A stretch of 64,000 bases of DNA from Cellulomonas avistercoris (GCF_014836445.1 NZ_JACSQV010000001.1:354139-418138); one strand, 5' to 3'. Shown: positions 17,887 to 30,253, counted from the first letter of the stretch. Made by a program: numbers and translations. Notes: generated from the letters alone by a model not told the origin.

Positions 17887-19323
17887 TCAGGCGATGCGGG
17901 TGCGCTCGACCTCGTCGTCACCGATCTTGTGCACGACGACCGTGTTGGTCGACCCGACGACGCCCACGGGGGTCCCGGCGACGACGACGACGTAGTCGCC
18001 GACCTCCGCCAGGCCGTTGGCGCGCAGCGTGTGGTCCACCTGGCTGACCATGGAGTCGGTGCTGTCGACCTTCGGGACCTGGTACGTCTGGACGCCCCAG
18101 GACAGCGAGAGGCGGTTGCGCACGTCCTCCTCGGGCGTGAAGGCGAGCAGCGGGATCGGCGCCCGCAGGCGGGACATCCGCCGCGCGGAGTCGCCGGACT
18201 GCGTGAACGTCACGAGGTACTTCACACCGATGCGCTCACCGATCTCGGCAGCGGCACGCGTGATCGCCCCGCCCCGCGACGAGGGCACCGAGCCGAGGGG
18301 CGCGATGCGCTCACGGCCGAGCTCCTCGGTGCTCTCGATGATCCGCGCCATGGTGCGCACGGCCTCGATCGGGAAGTCGCCGACGCTCGTCTCGCCGGAC
18401 AACATGACCGCGTCCGCACCGTCGAGCACCGCGTTGGCGCAGTCGGACGCCTCGGCGCGCGTCGGGCGGGGGCTCGTGATCATCGACTCGAGCACCTGCG
18501 TCGCGACGATGACCGGCTTGGCGTTGCGGCGCGCCAGCTCGACCGCACGCTTCTGCACGAGCGGGACCTGCTCGAGCGGCAGCTCCACACCGAGGTCGCC
18601 GCGGGCGACCATGATGCCGTCGAACGCCTGGACGATCTCGTTGAGGTTCTCGACGGCCTGCGGCTTCTCGATCTTGGCGATGACCGGGACGACCCGGCCC
18701 TCCTCCTCCATGATGCGACGGACGTCGTCGTAGTCGGCCGCCGAGCGGACGAACGACAGCGCGATGAGGTCGGCGCCGACGTTGAGGGCCCAGCGCAGGT
18801 CCTCCTCGTCCTTGTCGCTCATGGCCGGCACCGACACCGCGACGCCCGGCAGGTTGAGGCCCTTGTTGTTCGACACCGGGCCCGGGACCTCGACGCGCGT
18901 GACGACGTCGCTGCCCTCGACCGCGGTGACGCGGACGAGGACCTTGCCGTCGTCGATGAGGATCGGGTCACCGGGCTTGACGTCGCCGGTCAGGCCCTTG
19001 AACGTCGTCGAGACGCGCTCCTTGGTGCCCTCGACGTCGTCCGTCGTGATGGTGAAGACGTCGCCGACGGCGAGGTCGTGCTTGCCCTCGATGAAACGCC
19101 CGAGGCGGATCTTGGGTCCCTGGAGGTCGACGAGGACGGCGACCGAGCGGCCCGAGGCCTTGGCCGCGGCACGCACGTTGTCGTACACACGCTTGTGCAC
19201 CTCGGTGTCACCGTGGCTGCGGTTCAGGCGTGCGACGTCCATGCCGGCGTCGACGAGGGCCTGGACCTGCTCGGGCGACTCCGTCACGGGACCGATGGTG
19301 CAGACGATCTTGGCTCTACGCAT
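17887..19323 (-). CDS. pyk: Pyruvate kinase
   Basis: This 478-residue protein is full length for the bacterial enzyme. It converts phosphoenolpyruvate and ADP to pyruvate and ATP. The N-terminus RRAKIVCTIGP, substrate loop DVARLNRSHG, signature IEKPQAVENLNEI with catalytic Lys, and the metal-binding MVARGDLGVELPLEQVPLVQK are all present. The C-terminal allosteric domain starts near VKYLVTFTQSGDSARRMSR. It lies downstream of gltBD on the same strand but is separated by about 110 bases. pyk near an ANTAR regulator and a liv operon is conserved in other actinobacteria. Confidence 0.96.
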   Translation of the reverse strand: MRRAKIVCTIGPVTESPEQVQALVDAGMDVARLNRSHGDTEVHKRVYDNVRAAAKASGRSVAVLVDLQGPKIRLGRFIEGKHDLAVGDVFTITTDDVEGTKERVSTTFKGLTGDVKPGDPILIDDGKVLVRVTAVEGSDVVTRVEVPGPVSNNKGLNLPGVAVSVPAMSDKDEEDLRWALNVGADLIALSFVRSAADYDDVRRIMEEEGRVVPVIAKIEKPQAVENLNEIVQAFDGIMVARGDLGVELPLEQVPLVQKRAVELARRNAKPVIVATQVLESMITSPRPTRAEASDCANAVLDGADAVMLSGETSVGDFPIEAVRTMARIIESTEELGRERIAPLGSVPSSRGGAITRAAAEIGERIGVKYLVTFTQSGDSARRMSRLRAPIPLLAFTPEEDVRNRLSLSWGVQTYQVPKVDSTDSMVSQVDHTLRANGLAEVGDYVVVVAGTPVGVVGSTNTVVVHKIGDDEVERTRIA

Positions 19324-19432
19324 AAGTCGAGACTATGCCTTCCTGGATTTCGGCGTTAAGGCCGGACGTCCCGGGGGGCGTGCCCGGCCTGCGGGTACGC
19401 ACGTCCCGGGATGGGACTCGGGGGGACGGGGC

Positions 19433-20908
19433 TCAGGGTCGCAGAGCCACCGTGCTGGCGGAGACGGGGGCAGGGAGCTCGGACGAGCCCGAGAGGTAGG
19501 CGTCCACGGCCGCGGCCGCGGCACGGCCCTCGGCGATCGCCCAGACGACGAGCGACTGCCCACGACCGGCGTCGCCGGCGACGAAGACGCCCGGCACGCT
19601 GGTGCCGAAGTCGTCGTCCCTGGCCACGGCACCGCGACCGGTGAGCTCCACACCGAGCTGTTCGGTGAGGTCCGCGGTCTCGGGGCCCGTGAAGCCCATC
19701 GCGATGAGCACCAGGTCGGCGGGGACGTCACGCTCGGTGCCGGGCGTCGGCACGCGGCGGCCGTCCGGCAGGTACTCGGTGGTCGCCAGGCGCAGCGCGC
19801 GCACGTGCCCGCCGTCGTCGCCCTCGTCACCGAGGAACGCGACGGTCGAGGCCAGGTAGGCACGCTCACCGCCCTCCTCGTGCGAGGACGAGACCTCGAA
19901 GAGCACCGGGTCCGTCGGCCAGGGCTGGGACTCCGGACGCTCCGTCGGCGGCTGCTTGCCGATGGCGAGCGTCGTGACCGAGGCCGCACCCTGGCGCAGG
20001 GCGGTGCCCAGGCAGTCGGAGCCGGTGTCACCGCCGCCGATGATGACGACGTGCTTGCCCTCGGCGGTGATCTGCTCGGGCACGTCCTTGCCGGCGACGA
20101 CCGCGTTGGCCTGGTGCAGGTAGTCCATGGCGACGTGCACGCCGTCGAGCCCGAGCCCCGGGACCTGGAGCTCGCGCGGCACGGTGGCGCCGGTGGCCAG
20201 CACGATCGCGTCGTAGCGAGCCTGGAGCTGGACCCAGGTGACGTCCTTGCCGACCTCGACGCCCGGCCGGAACCGCGTGCCCTCGGCGCGCATCTGCTCG
20301 AGCCGGCGGTCGATGTGGATCTTCTCGAGCTTGAAGTCCGGCACGCCGTAGCGCAGCAGGCCACCGATCTCGTCGTCGCGCTCGTACACCGCGACGGTGT
20401 GCCCGGCACGGGTGAGCTGCTGCGCCGCCGCGAGGCCCGCCGGGCCCGACCCGACGACGGCGACCGTGTGACCCGTCAGGCGCTGCGGCACCTGCGGCGT
20501 CACGAGCCCGCGCGCGAACGCCTCGTCGATGATCGAGACCTCGACGTTCTTGATGGTCACGGGCGGCTGGTTGATCCCCAGCACGCAGCTCGACTCGCAC
20601 GGCGCCGGGCAGATCCGCCCGGTGAACTCCGGGAAGTTGTTGGTCGCGTGCAGCCGGTCGATCGCGTCGCCCCACTGCCCGCGCCACACCAGGTCGTTCC
20701 AGTCGGGGATGAGGTTGCCCAGGGGGCAGCCGTTGTGGCAGAACGGGATGCCGCAGTCCATGCAGCGGCCCGCCTGCTCCTTGAGGAACGGCTGACCCTC
20801 CTCGAGGTGCGCGTGGACGTCCTTCCAGTCGCGCAGCCGCACCTCGACCGGGCGGTTCGGCGGGAGCTCGCGGTCCCGCACCTTCAGAAAGCCGCGGGGG
20901 TCAGCCAC
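19433..20908 (-). CDS. gltD: Glutamate synthase [NADPH] small subunit
   Basis: This 491-residue protein has an N-terminal cysteine-rich segment for two [4Fe-4S] clusters ([35 protein letters not shown]). The FAD-binding [13 protein letters not shown] and NADPH-binding [13 protein letters not shown] motifs follow. It passes electrons from NADPH to the large subunit for reductive transfer of the glutamine amide to 2-oxoglutarate. The GTG start overlaps the gltB stop by 8 bases, so expression is coupled. Confidence 0.96.
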   Translation of the reverse strand: MADPRGFLKVRDRELPPNRPVEVRLRDWKDVHAHLEEGQPFLKEQAGRCMDCGIPFCHNGCPLGNLIPDWNDLVWRGQWGDAIDRLHATNNFPEFTGRICPAPCESSCVLGINQPPVTIKNVEVSIIDEAFARGLVTPQVPQRLTGHTVAVVGSGPAGLAAAQQLTRAGHTVAVYERDDEIGGLLRYGVPDFKLEKIHIDRRLEQMRAEGTRFRPGVEVGKDVTWVQLQARYDAIVLATGATVPRELQVPGLGLDGVHVAMDYLHQANAVVAGKDVPEQITAEGKHVVIIGGGDTGSDCLGTALRQGAASVTTLAIGKQPPTERPESQPWPTDPVLFEVSSSHEEGGERAYLASTVAFLGDEGDDGGHVRALRLATTEYLPDGRRVPTPGTERDVPADLVLIAMGFTGPETADLTEQLGVELTGRGAVARDDDFGTSVPGVFVAGDAGRGQSLVVWAIAEGRAAAAAVDAYLSGSSELPAPVSASTVALRP

Positions 20909-23900
20909 GGGCCACCTCCAGGATCTTGTCCCACACGCCCGGCGCGCTCGGGTCGAGGCCGTCGGCCTCGGCCTGCGCGAGAGCGGTGCGGACGCGGGCG
21001 TACTCGGTGGGCAGCAGACGCGTGAAGCGTGCGCGCGTCGCCGTCGGGTCCTCCAGGAGCTGGGCCGCCACGAGCGACCCGGTCTCCTCGGCGTAGGAGC
21101 GCAGCAGGCTCTCGACGAGCGCGAAGTCCTCGTCGTCGAGCGGGTCGAGCGCGAGCTCGCCCGTCCGCACGGCCTCGACGTTGACCAGCTCGGGCGTGAG
21201 GTCCAGCACGTAGGCGGTGCCGCCGGACATGCCGGCTCCCAGGTTGCGCCCCGTGGGGCCCAGCACCAGGACGGTGCCGCCGGTCATGTACTCGCACGCG
21301 TGGTCGCCCACGCCCTCGACGACGAGCGTCGCGCCGGAGTTGCGCACGCCGAACCGCTCGCCGACGAGCCCGCGCAGGAAGATCTGCCCGCTCGTGGCGC
21401 CGTACCCGATGACGTTGCCGGCGATGACGTTGTGCTGGCTCGTCAGGGCCGAGCTGCGGTCGGGCCGCACGACGAGGCGTCCGCCGGACAGGCCCTTGCC
21501 GACGTAGTCGTTGGCGTCGCCGAACAGCCGCAGCGTGATGCCCTTCGGGACGAAGGCGCCGAACGACTGGCCCGCCGAGCCCGTGAGCGTCACGTCGATC
21601 GTGTCGTCGGGCAGCCCCGCACCGCCGTACCGCTTGGTCACGTGGTGGCCCAGCATGGTGCCGACCGTCCGGTTGACGTTGCGCACCGGCAGCGCGATGC
21701 GCACCGGCTCCGCACGCTCGAGGGCGTCCGCGGCCAGGGCGATGAGCTGGTTGTCGAGCGCCCGCTCGAGGCCGTGCTCCTGCGCCCGCGCGTGGGACAG
21801 GCCCGAGCCCGGCTTCGGCCGGGGCACCGCGAGCACGGGCGTCAGGTCCAGGCCCTCGGCCTTCCAGTGGTCGACCGCGTGGCGCGTGTCGAGCATCTCG
21901 ACGCGACCCACGGCCTCCTTGATCGACCGGAACCCGAGGGCTGCGAGGTGCTCGCGCACCTCCTGCGCGATGAACTCGAAGAAGGTGACGACGAACTCGG
22001 GACGACCCGTGAACCGCGCACGCAGCTCGGGGTTCTGCGTCGCGACGCCCACAGGGCACGTGTCGAGGTGGCAGACCCGCATCATCACGCAGCCGGAGAC
22101 GACCAGCGGCGCGGTGGCGAAGCCGAACTCCTCGGCACCCAGCAGAGCGCCGACCAGCACGTCACGGCCCGTCTTGAGCTGGCCGTCGACCTGCACGACG
22201 ACGCGGTCGCGCAGGTCGTTGAGCACCAGCGTCTGCTGGGTCTCCGCCAACCCGATCTCCCACGGCGTGCCGGCGTGCTTCAGCGACGTCAGCGGGCTCG
22301 CGCCCGTGCCGCCGTCGTGGCCGGAGATCAGGACGACGTCCGAGTGCGCCTTGGCCACGCCCGCGGCGACCGTGCCCACCCCGAACTCGCTGACGAGCTT
22401 GGTGTGGATGCGGGCGGACGGGTTGGCGTTCTTCGCGTCGTGGATGAGCTGCGCGAGGTCCTCGATCGAGTAGATGTCGTGGTGCGGCGGCGGCGAGATC
22501 AGCCCGACGCCCGGCGTGGAGTGCCGGGTCTTCGCGACCCACGGGTACACCTTGTGACCGGGCAGCTGACCGCCCTCGCCCGGCTTGGCCCCCTGGGCGA
22601 GCTTGATCTGGATGTCGTCGGCGTTGGTGAGGTACTCGGAGGTCACGCCGAAGCGCCCGGAGGCGATCTGCTTGATGGCCGAGCGGCGCCGCGGGTCGTG
22701 CAGGCGGTCGGGGTCCTCGCCGCCCTCACCGGTGTTCGACTTGCCGCCGATCTCGTTCATGGCGATGGCCAGCGTCTCGTGCGCCTCGGCCGAGATCGAG
22801 CCGTAGGACATCGCGCCCGTGTTGAAGCGCTTGACGATCTCGCTGACGGGCTCGACCTCGTCGATCGGCACCGGCGGGCGGACGCCCTCCTTGAACCGCA
22901 GCAGGCCGCGCAGCGTCATGAGGCGCTCGGACTGCTCGTCGACACGTGCCGTGTACTCCCGGAACACGTCCATCTGGCGCGTGCGAGTCGAGTGCTGCAG
23001 GCGGAAGACCGTCTCGGGGTCGAACAGGTGCTCCTCGCCGCCCCGGCGCCACTGGTACTCGCCGCCGACCGCGAGGCGCTGGTGCGCCTGGCGGTTGCCG
23101 CTGGCGGGGTAGGCGTCGGCGTGCCGCGCGGCGACCTCGGCCGCGATGACGTCGAGCCCGATGCCGCCGAGGCGGCTCGTCGTCCCGGTGAAGTACCGGT
23201 CGACCAGCGCGTGCGACAGGCCGATCGCCTCGAACACCTGCGCGCCCCGGTACGACGCGATCGTCGAGATGCCCATCTTGGACATGACCTTCAGGACGCC
23301 CTTGCCGAGCGCCTTGATGAGGTTCGCGACCGCCTTCTCCGGCGTGACGCCCGGCAGGTAGCCGCCGCGCGCCTGGTCCTCGACCGTCTCCATCGCGAGG
23401 TACGGGTTGACCGCGGCCGCGCCGTAGCCGATGAGGAGTGCCACGTGGTGGACCTCGCGCACGTCGCCGGCCTCGACCACGAGCGAGATCTGCGTACGGG
23501 TGTGACGCCGCAGCGTGTGGTGGTGCACGGCGGAGAGCAGCAGCAGCGACGGGATCGGTGCGAGGTCCGCGTCGGAGTTGCGGTCCGACAGCACGAGGAA
23601 GCTCACGCCGTCGGCGACCGCGCGGTCCACCTCGGCGAAGATCTCCTCGAGGCGCCGCTCGAGCGCCGCCCCTCCCCCGTCGACCTTGTACAGCCCGCGG
23701 ATCGTGGTGGCGCGGAAGCCCAGGGACGGCTCCTTGGCGACGTGCACGATCTTGGCGAGCTGGTCGTTGTCGATGACCGGGAACGGCAGCATGATCTTGC
23801 GCGCGTGCTCGGGGCCGTCCGCGAGCAGGTTCGGCTCGGGGCCGATCGCCCCGCCGATGGAGGTGACGAGCTCCTCGCGGATCGCGTCCAGCGGCGGGTT

Positions 23901-25466
23901 GGTGACCTGCGCGAACATCTGCGTGAAGTAGTCGAAGAGCAGCCGGGGACGCTTCGAGAGCACGGCGACGGGCGTGTCCGACCCCATCGCGCCGAGCGGC
24001 TCGGCGCCCGCGGCGGCCATCGGCGCCAGGAGGATCTTCAGCTCCTCCTCGGTGTACCCGAACGCGCGCTGACGGCGGCGGACCGAGGCGGCCGAGTGCG
24101 CGACGTGCTCGCGCTCGGGCAGCTGCGAGAGGTGGACGGCGTTCTCCTGGACCCACTGCGCGTACGGGCGCTGGGCGGCGAGCTGGGCCATGACCTCGAC
24201 GTCGGCCACGATCCGGCCCTGGCCGGTGTCGACGAGGAAGAACAGGCCCGGCTCCAGGCGGCCCTTGGCGACGATCGAGGCGGGGTCGATGTCGAGCACG
24301 CCCGCCTCGGACGCGCAGACCACGAGCCCGTCCTCGGTCACCCAGTACCGACCGGGCCGCAGCCCGTTGCGGTCCTGCACGGCACCGATCAGGGTGCCGT
24401 CGGTGAACGTCATGGCCGCGGGGCCGTCCCACGGCTCCATGAGCGTCGAGTGGTACTCGAAGAACGCGCGCGTGTCCGGGTCCATCTGCGCGTGGTTCTC
24501 CCACGGCTCCGGGATCATCATCATCACGGAGTGCGGCAAGGAGCGGCCCGACAGGTGCAGCAGCTCGAGGACCTCGTCGAAGCTGCCGGAGTCCGACCCG
24601 CCGGGGGTGCAGACGGGCAGGAGCGGCTCGAGGTCGCCCAGGAGCTCGGACGAGAGCATGCCCTCGCGGGCCGCCATCCAGTTGCGGTTGCCGCGCACGG
24701 TGTTGATCTCGCCGTTGTGCGCGACCATCCGGAACGGCTGGGCCAGGGGCCAGGACGGGAACGTGTTGGTGGAGAAGCGCGAGTGCACGAGCGCGATCTC
24801 GGTGGCGTAGCGCGGGTCCGACAGGTCCGCGAAGAACGGCTCGAGCTGCCCGGTCGTCAGCATGCCCTTGTAGGTGATGGTGCGCGCCGACAGCGAGGCG
24901 AAGTACACGCCGTGCTCGCGCTCCGCGCGCTTGCGCAGGCGGTAGGCGCGGCGGTCGAGGGCGATGCCCGACAGCTCGCGCGACGGGTCGGCCACGACGA
25001 GCTGGCGGAACACGGGCATCGAGGCGCGGGCGGTGGGACCGACCAGGTCCGCCGTCACGACGACCTCGCGCCAGGCCAGGACCTCGAGCTTCTCCTCCGC
25101 CGCGACCGCCTCGACTGCCGCGACCACGTGCGCCCGCTCGGCGTCGTCGACGGGCAGGAAGGCCATGCCGATGGCGTAGTAGCCGGCAGCCGGCAGCTCG
25201 GCGTCGACCACGTCGCGCAGGAAGGCGTCGGGGATCTGCGTGAGGATCCCCGCGCCGTCACCGCTGTCCTCCTCCGCACCGACCGCACCGCGGTGGTCGA
25301 GGTTGAGCAGCGCCGTCAGCCCGGCGTCGACGATGTCGCGTCCGGGGGTGCCGCGCAGCGTCGCGACGAAGGCGAACCCGCAGGCGTCGTGCTCGGCCGC
25401 CGGGTCGTAGAGGGCGTGCCGGGCAGGCGCCACGGCTGGGCCAGGGCTCACGGGCGACGTCGACAT
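20901..25466 (-). CDS. gltB: Glutamate synthase large subunit
   Basis: This protein of about 1521 residues begins with a short propeptide and then [15 protein letters not shown], whose Cys becomes the N-terminal nucleophile of the glutaminase domain. The central and FMN-binding synthase domains follow ([36 protein letters not shown]). The 3Fe-4S motif [13 protein letters not shown] and the C-terminal beta-helix domain ([14 protein letters not shown]) complete it. The ATG at 25466 has AGGA 8 bases upstream; a GTG five codons earlier is the alternative. It forms an operon with gltD for ammonium assimilation. Confidence 0.96.
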   Translation of the reverse strand: MSTSPVSPGPAVAPARHALYDPAAEHDACGFAFVATLRGTPGRDIVDAGLTALLNLDHRGAVGAEEDSGDGAGILTQIPDAFLRDVVDAELPAAGYYAIGMAFLPVDDAERAHVVAAVEAVAAEEKLEVLAWREVVVTADLVGPTARASMPVFRQLVVADPSRELSGIALDRRAYRLRKRAEREHGVYFASLSARTITYKGMLTTGQLEPFFADLSDPRYATEIALVHSRFSTNTFPSWPLAQPFRMVAHNGEINTVRGNRNWMAAREGMLSSELLGDLEPLLPVCTPGGSDSGSFDEVLELLHLSGRSLPHSVMMMIPEPWENHAQMDPDTRAFFEYHSTLMEPWDGPAAMTFTDGTLIGAVQDRNGLRPGRYWVTEDGLVVCASEAGVLDIDPASIVAKGRLEPGLFFLVDTGQGRIVADVEVMAQLAAQRPYAQWVQENAVHLSQLPEREHVAHSAASVRRRQRAFGYTEEELKILLAPMAAAGAEPLGAMGSDTPVAVLSKRPRLLFDYFTQMFAQVTNPPLDAIREELVTSIGGAIGPEPNLLADGPEHARKIMLPFPVIDNDQLAKIVHVAKEPSLGFRATTIRGLYKVDGGGAALERRLEEIFAEVDRAVADGVSFLVLSDRNSDADLAPIPSLLLLSAVHHHTLRRHTRTQISLVVEAGDVREVHHVALLIGYGAAAVNPYLAMETVEDQARGGYLPGVTPEKAVANLIKALGKGVLKVMSKMGISTIASYRGAQVFEAIGLSHALVDRYFTGTTSRLGGIGLDVIAAEVAARHADAYPASGNRQAHQRLAVGGEYQWRRGGEEHLFDPETVFRLQHSTRTRQMDVFREYTARVDEQSERLMTLRGLLRFKEGVRPPVPIDEVEPVSEIVKRFNTGAMSYGSISAEAHETLAIAMNEIGGKSNTGEGGEDPDRLHDPRRRSAIKQIASGRFGVTSEYLTNADDIQIKLAQGAKPGEGGQLPGHKVYPWVAKTRHSTPGVGLISPPPHHDIYSIEDLAQLIHDAKNANPSARIHTKLVSEFGVGTVAAGVAKAHSDVVLISGHDGGTGASPLTSLKHAGTPWEIGLAETQQTLVLNDLRDRVVVQVDGQLKTGRDVLVGALLGAEEFGFATAPLVVSGCVMMRVCHLDTCPVGVATQNPELRARFTGRPEFVVTFFEFIAQEVREHLAALGFRSIKEAVGRVEMLDTRHAVDHWKAEGLDLTPVLAVPRPKPGSGLSHARAQEHGLERALDNQLIALAADALERAEPVRIALPVRNVNRTVGTMLGHHVTKRYGGAGLPDDTIDVTLTGSAGQSFGAFVPKGITLRLFGDANDYVGKGLSGGRLVVRPDRSSALTSQHNVIAGNVIGYGATSGQIFLRGLVGERFGVRNSGATLVVEGVGDHACEYMTGGTVLVLGPTGRNLGAGMSGGTAYVLDLTPELVNVEAVRTGELALDPLDDEDFALVESLLRSYAEETGSLVAAQLLEDPTATRARFTRLLPTEYARVRTALAQAEADGLDPSAPGVWDKILEVARG

Positions 25467-25619
25467 CAGCACCGTCCTCACAGTCCCCGGGAGGGCCAGG
25501 GCGTCGAACGAACAAGGGGGGTACCGGGACGTCGTCGGCCCGTGGTGTGAGGCGACGATACCGTCCGCGCGACGGTCACGATGACCGTGTCGAACGGAGC
25601 CGGGTCCGACGCACGGGTG

Positions 25620-26498
25620 TCACCGGGCGCGGTCGGGGGTGTCCGCCTCGTCGTCCTGCGTGGTGGGGGGTGTGAGCAGGACGGTCGTGTCACGTCCAGG
25701 GTGCTGACGTCCGACCACCACGAACGCTACCAGCGCGGCCAGGCCGACCACGATCGACGTCCAGACGTTGAGTCGCAGCCCGAGCACGGTCTCGGCCGGG
25801 TCGATGCGCAGCATCTCGATCCACAGCCTGCCCGACGTGTAGAGCACGACGTACAGCCAGAAGAGCCGCCCGTGGCCCAGCTCCAGGCGCCGGTCCAGGT
25901 AGATCAGGAGCGCGGCCGCCGCGAGGTTCCACAGCAGCTCGTACAGGAACGTCGGGTGGAACAGCGTGCCGGGGTCGTACCCCGCCGGCAGGTGGAGGTC
26001 GTCGATGCGCAGACCCCACGGCAGCGTCGTCGGACCGCCGAACAGCTCCTGGTTGAACCAGTTGCCCAGCCGGCCGACGCCCTGCGCCACCAGCAGGCCG
26101 GGAGCGAGGGCGTCCGCGAAGACCGCCAGACGCACCCCCTGACGCCGGCAGCCGATCCACGCGCCGACGGCACCGAGCGCGACGGCGCCCCAGATGCCCA
26201 GGCCGCCCTCCCAGATGGCGAACGCCTTCCAGGGGTCGCCGTGGGGCCCGAAGTACGCGTCGGGCGAGCTGACCACGTGGTAGATCCGCCCGCCGACGAT
26301 CCCGAAGGGGATCGCCCAGTACGCGATGTCCAGCACCGTCTCGGGGTCCCCGCCGCGGGCCTTCCAGCGCCGCTGCGTCATCACGGTGGCGATGACGATG
26401 CCGAGCAGGATCGCGATCGCGTACGCGCGCAGCGGGAAGGGGCCCAGGTGCCAGACGCCCTGCGACGGGCTGGGGATCGCGAAGGGCACCTGCGTCAT
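25620..26498 (-). CDS. lgt: Prolipoprotein diacylglyceryl transferase
   Basis: This 292-residue inner-membrane enzyme transfers diacylglyceryl from phosphatidylglycerol to the lipobox cysteine of prolipoproteins. The Lgt signature GRLGNWFNQELFGGPT is intact, along with HPTFLYELLWN and GGRIYHV, and about seven membrane segments. The frame extends 134 codons upstream only as antisense-like sequence inside trpA, and the ATG at 26498 fits the family N-terminus. Its start overlaps the trpA stop by 4 bases. The trpA-lgt order is common in actinobacteria. Several predicted lipoproteins in this window would be its substrates. Confidence 0.95.
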   Translation of the reverse strand: MTQVPFAIPSPSQGVWHLGPFPLRAYAIAILLGIVIATVMTQRRWKARGGDPETVLDIAYWAIPFGIVGGRIYHVVSSPDAYFGPHGDPWKAFAIWEGGLGIWGAVALGAVGAWIGCRRQGVRLAVFADALAPGLLVAQGVGRLGNWFNQELFGGPTTLPWGLRIDDLHLPAGYDPGTLFHPTFLYELLWNLAAAALLIYLDRRLELGHGRLFWLYVVLYTSGRLWIEMLRIDPAETVLGLRLNVWTSIVVGLAALVAFVVVGRQHPGRDTTVLLTPPTTQDDEADTPDRAR

Positions 26499-27331
26499 CG
26501 AGGGGTCCGCACCGCCGAGCGCACGCCGTCGGCCAGACCGCGCACGACGCCCGCCAGGGCGTCGAGACCGGTGGCCTCGTCGGGTGCCTCCAGGAGCGGG
26601 CGCACGAGCGCCGACCCGACGATCACACCGTCCGCGTACGCGGCGACCTGCGCCGCCTGCTCGGGACGCGACACGCCCAGGCCGACGCACACGCGGGCCG
26701 CGCCGGCCGCGCGCGTGTCGGCGACGAGCTGCTCGGCCCGTTCCCCGACCGTCGCGCGCTCCCCCGTGACGCCCATCGTCGACGCGGCGTACACGAAGCC
26801 GCGGCTGGCCGCGACCGTCGAGGCGAGCCTCTCGGGCGTCGAGCTCGGCGCGACCAGGAACACCCGGTCCAGCCCGTGCGCGTCGGCCGCCGCGAGCCAC
26901 TCGCCGCCCTCGTCCGGGATCAGGTCAGGCGTGATGAGACCGGCACCGCCCGCGGCGGCGAGGTCGCGCGCGAACGCGTCCACCCCGTAGCGCAGCACGA
27001 GGTTCCAGTAGGTCATGACCAGCACGGGCGCGCCCGCGTCGGCGACCTGCTCCGCGACCAGCAGCGTGTCGCGCACCCGGGTGCCGTTGGCGAGCGCCTG
27101 GTTGGCGGCGGCCTGGATCACGGGTCCGTCCATGACGGGGTCGGTGTAGGGCACGCCCAGCTCGACGATGTCGACCCCGGCCTCGACCATGGTCCGCACG
27201 GCGCGCGCCGAACCCGGCACCGAGGGGAACCCGACCGGCAGGTAGCCGATGAGCGCGGCACGCGGCTCGGGCCCCGAGGCCAGCGCGTCGAGCTTCTCGC
27301 CCGTCGCCGACCGGACGTCCGTCACGCTCAC
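26495..27331 (-). CDS. trpA: Tryptophan synthase alpha subunit
   Basis: This 278-residue TIM barrel cleaves indole-3-glycerol phosphate and channels indole to TrpB. The catalytic Glu lies in [19 protein letters not shown], and its second Asp is in the same motif. [15 protein letters not shown] and phosphate-binding GVTGERA and VGSALVRPL follow. The GTG at 27331 overlaps the trpB stop (GTGA); a longer frame to 27388 would run into trpB. It is the last trp gene before lgt. Confidence 0.96.
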   Translation of the reverse strand: MSVTDVRSATGEKLDALASGPEPRAALIGYLPVGFPSVPGSARAVRTMVEAGVDIVELGVPYTDPVMDGPVIQAAANQALANGTRVRDTLLVAEQVADAGAPVLVMTYWNLVLRYGVDAFARDLAAAGGAGLITPDLIPDEGGEWLAAADAHGLDRVFLVAPSSTPERLASTVAASRGFVYAASTMGVTGERATVGERAEQLVADTRAAGAARVCVGLGVSRPEQAAQVAAYADGVIVGSALVRPLLEAPDEATGLDALAGVVRGLADGVRSAVRTPR

Positions 27332-28647
27332 AGCTGCTCTCCCTCGTCGGCCTTCAGCACGGGCTCGGGCTCGATGAGGCCGAACCACGCGGCGGCCGTC
27401 GCCACGTCCTTGTCACCTCGACCGGACAGGTTGACGAGGATGACGGGAGCCCGCCCGTCCTGCGCCCACGTCGCAGCCTCCTGGCCGAGCTGGATCGCAC
27501 CGGCGAGGGCGTGTGCGGACTCGATGGCCGGGATGATGCCCTCGGTGCGGCACAGCAGGCGGAAGGCCTCCATCGCCTCGTCGTCCGTGACCGGCCGGTA
27601 CTGCGCGCGGCCCGTGTCGTGCAGCCAGGCGTGCTCGGGACCGACGCTCGGGTAGTCCAGGCCTGCGGAGACCGAGTGGCTCGGCAGGGTCTGTCCGTCC
27701 TCGTCCTGCAGCAGGTAGCTGCGCGCCCCGTGCAGCACGCCGGGCGCACCGCCCGAGAAGCGCGCGGAGTGACGACCGGACGCGATGCCCTCGCCGCCGG
27801 CCTCGAACCCGAAGAGCCGGACCTGCGGGTCGTCGAGGAACGCGTTGAAGATGCCCATCGCGTTGGACCCGCCGCCGACGCACGCCACGACAGCGTCCGG
27901 CAGCGCGCCGGTCTCGTCGAGGATCTGCCCGCGCGCCTCGTCTCCGATGATCTTGTGGAAGTCGCGGACCATCTCCGGGAAGGGGTGCGGTCCGGTGACG
28001 GTGCCGAGCATGTAGTGCGTCGACTCGACGTTCGCGACCCAGTCCCGCAGCGCCTCGTTGATGGCGTCCTTGAGCGTGCGCGAGCCGATGGTGACGGGCA
28101 CGACGGTGGCGCCGAGCAGCTCCATGCGGGCGACGTTCAGGGCCTGGCGCTGCGTGTCCTCCTCGCCCATGTACACCGTGCACTCGAGGTCGAGCAGCGC
28201 CGCGGCGGTCGCGGTCGCGACGCCGTGCTGTCCCGCACCCGTCTCGGCGATGACCCGCCGCTTGCCCATGCGCTTGACCAGCAGGGCCTGCCCGAGCACG
28301 TTGTTGATCTTGTGCGACCCCGTGTGGTTGAGGTCCTCACGCTTGAGGAACACGCGCACACCCTCGCCGACGTGCCGGGCGAACCGGGGCACCTCGGTGA
28401 GGGGGCTCGGCCGGCCGGTGTAGGTACGGTGCAGGCGCTCGAGCTCGTCGGAGAACGCCGGGTCGGCCAGGGCCTTGCGGTAGTGCGCCTCGAGCTCGTC
28501 GAGGGCCGCGATGAGCGCCTCGGGGACGAAGCGGCCACCGAAGTCGCCGAAGTAGGGGCCCTCATGACGCCCGAGCGGCCCGCCGCCGAGCAAGACGTCC
28601 CGCATGCTCCGCGTGACCTGGCCGCGGCCGGTCTCCGGCGCGTTCAC
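27328..28647 (-). CDS. trpB: Tryptophan synthase beta subunit
   Basis: This 439-residue PLP enzyme joins indole and serine to give tryptophan. The PLP Lys is in [16 protein letters not shown], the catalytic Glu region is [19 protein letters not shown], and the phosphate-binding loop is [15 protein letters not shown]. The C-terminal residue environment [11 protein letters not shown] completes the family pattern. The GTG start overlaps the trpC stop by 4 bases, as does its stop with trpA, so trpCBA is tightly coupled. Confidence 0.96.
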   Translation of the reverse strand: MNAPETGRGQVTRSMRDVLLGGGPLGRHEGPYFGDFGGRFVPEALIAALDELEAHYRKALADPAFSDELERLHRTYTGRPSPLTEVPRFARHVGEGVRVFLKREDLNHTGSHKINNVLGQALLVKRMGKRRVIAETGAGQHGVATATAAALLDLECTVYMGEEDTQRQALNVARMELLGATVVPVTIGSRTLKDAINEALRDWVANVESTHYMLGTVTGPHPFPEMVRDFHKIIGDEARGQILDETGALPDAVVACVGGGSNAMGIFNAFLDDPQVRLFGFEAGGEGIASGRHSARFSGGAPGVLHGARSYLLQDEDGQTLPSHSVSAGLDYPSVGPEHAWLHDTGRAQYRPVTDDEAMEAFRLLCRTEGIIPAIESAHALAGAIQLGQEAATWAQDGRAPVILVNLSGRGDKDVATAAAWFGLIEPEPVLKADEGEQL

Positions 28648-29456
28648 TGCCGCACCGCCCGCAGCGAGGGGTGCGCACCGGCGGCCACGAGGTCCGCCAC
28701 GGACTGCCGGGGGGCGTCGTCCGTGACGAGGGCCTCGCCGACGAGGACGGTGTCCGCCCCGGCGCGCGCGTAGTCCATGACGTCGTGCGGCCCGCGGACA
28801 CCCGACTCTGCGACCTTGACGACGTCCGACGGGATCGCGGGGGCGACGCGCGAGAACGTGGTCCGGTCGACCTCCAGCGAGCGCAGGTCACGCGCGTTGA
28901 CGCCGATGACGCGCGCACCCGCGTCGACCGCGCGAGCGACCTCCTCGGTGTCGTGCACCTCGACGAGCGCGGTCATCCCCAGGGAGTGCACGCGCTCGAC
29001 CAGGGACTCCAGGACCGTCTGCTCGAGCGCCGCCACGATGAGCAGGACCAGGTCGGCGCCGTGCGCGCGCGCCTCCCACACCTGGTAGGGCGAGACGACG
29101 AAGTCCTTGCGCAGGACGGGCACGTCGACCCGGGCGCGGACCGCGTCGAGGTCGTCCAGCGATCCGTTGAACCGCCGCTGCTCGGTGAGCACGGAGATCG
29201 CGACCGCCCCACCCTTCTCGTACTCGGCGGCCAGGGCAGCCGGGTCCGAGATCGAGGCGAGCGCACCCTTGCTGGGGCTGGAGCGCTTCACCTCCGCGAT
29301 CACGGTCACGGCGTCCGCCACCTTGAGTCGCGCCACGCACTGCAGCGCCGACTCCCGGCGCGCGGCCCTCTCCTTGAGCTCCCCGAGAGGCGTCGCTGCC
29401 TCCCGCGCGGCAAGGTCTTCCCTGACCCCCGCGACGATGTCGTCCAGCACGGTCAT
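28644..29456 (-). CDS. trpC: Indole-3-glycerol phosphate synthase
   Basis: This 270-residue TIM barrel enzyme closes the pyrrole ring of indole-3-glycerol phosphate. The motifs [61 protein letters not shown] and [12 protein letters not shown] hold the known catalytic Lys and Glu residues. The ATG at 29456 is preferred over one 12 codons earlier because the conserved N-terminus starts [19 protein letters not shown]. About 196 bases without a gene separate it from the membrane protein genes upstream. Confidence 0.95.
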   Translation of the reverse strand: MTVLDDIVAGVREDLAAREAATPLGELKERAARRESALQCVARLKVADAVTVIAEVKRSSPSKGALASISDPAALAAEYEKGGAVAISVLTEQRRFNGSLDDLDAVRARVDVPVLRKDFVVSPYQVWEARAHGADLVLLIVAALEQTVLESLVERVHSLGMTALVEVHDTEEVARAVDAGARVIGVNARDLRSLEVDRTTFSRVAPAIPSDVVKVAESGVRGPHDVMDYARAGADTVLVGEALVTDDAPRQSVADLVAAGAHPSLRAVRQ

Positions 29457-29652
29457 CGACGGATCATCCCCTCTGGCCGAATGGTGCGGCACGCCTCCCG
29501 CTCACTGCCCGGGGCCGTGGCCGACGAGCCATGGTAGACGTGCCGCGCGCCGCGCCCGTCCACCCTCCCGAGGCGTGGACCACCGGCGGCACGCCTCGGC
29601 GTCACCTGCGTCGTGGTCCAGCCCGTGGTCCACTCCTGGTCCGGGGGTGGAC

Positions 29653-30204
29653 CTAGCCTCCCGTGCCGAGGAACGGCACGGCGATCCCCATGAGCACGAG
29701 CGGCAGGATCGTCAGGAACGCCACAGCGAGCAGGGCGAGCACGCCCAGGGCGGTCGCCACCCACCCGAGCACGATGCCCGCGGTCGCCATCCCGTCGTTG
29801 TCCGCCTGGCCGGCGGCCACGGCGCGACGGGCGTTGTTGCCGACGATCACCGCGGGCACGCCGGTGAGGAAGAGGCAGCCCATGACGCCCAGCAGGCCCA
29901 GGACGAGCGACCACACGGCGAGGTCGTTGCGCGGCAGGTACCGCCCGGAGGCGCCGGGGGCGGGGTAGCCCTGCGGGAGCGGGGCACCGGGCGGCGGCCC
30001 GTCGTGCTGCGGCGTGCCGAAGGGCGGCGGCCCGTCGTGCTGGGGCGCGCCGAACGGTGGCGGCGGGGCGGCGGGACCGGACGGCGGCACCGCCGGACCG
30101 GACGCCACGGCAGGCGGGACCGCGGGGTCCGTGGCCGGATGCGTCGCGTACGCCCCCTCCCGCCCGTAGACGGGACCCTGCTGCGGGTCGCGTGATGTGC
30201 TCAT
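29653..30204 (-). CDS. DUF4190-type membrane protein with a Pro-rich N-terminus (paralogue 1)
   Basis: This 183-residue protein has a Pro/Gly-rich cytoplasmic N-terminal half containing two copies of a short HDGPPPFG-like repeat. A DUF4190-type core follows (NDLAVWSLVLGLLGVMGCL, GNNARRAVAAGQADNDGMATAGIVLGWV) with two membrane segments. The function is unknown. It lies inside the trp gene block, between trpC and trpE, and is paralogous to the gene at 30709-31389. Confidence 0.8.
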   Translation of the reverse strand: MSTSRDPQQGPVYGREGAYATHPATDPAVPPAVASGPAVPPSGPAAPPPPFGAPQHDGPPPFGTPQHDGPPPGAPLPQGYPAPGASGRYLPRNDLAVWSLVLGLLGVMGCLFLTGVPAVIVGNNARRAVAAGQADNDGMATAGIVLGWVATALGVLALLAVAFLTILPLVLMGIAVPFLGTGG

Positions 30205-30253
30205 CGGTGCCTCCGGGCTGGTCGGTGGGAAGGGCGCGCGTCGCGCCCGGGGT

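Noticed and set aside
21300..25550. Open plus-strand frame of 1416 codons antisense to gltB
   Set aside because: The composition is typical of a frame opposite a high-GC gene; no conserved motifs and no ribosome site.
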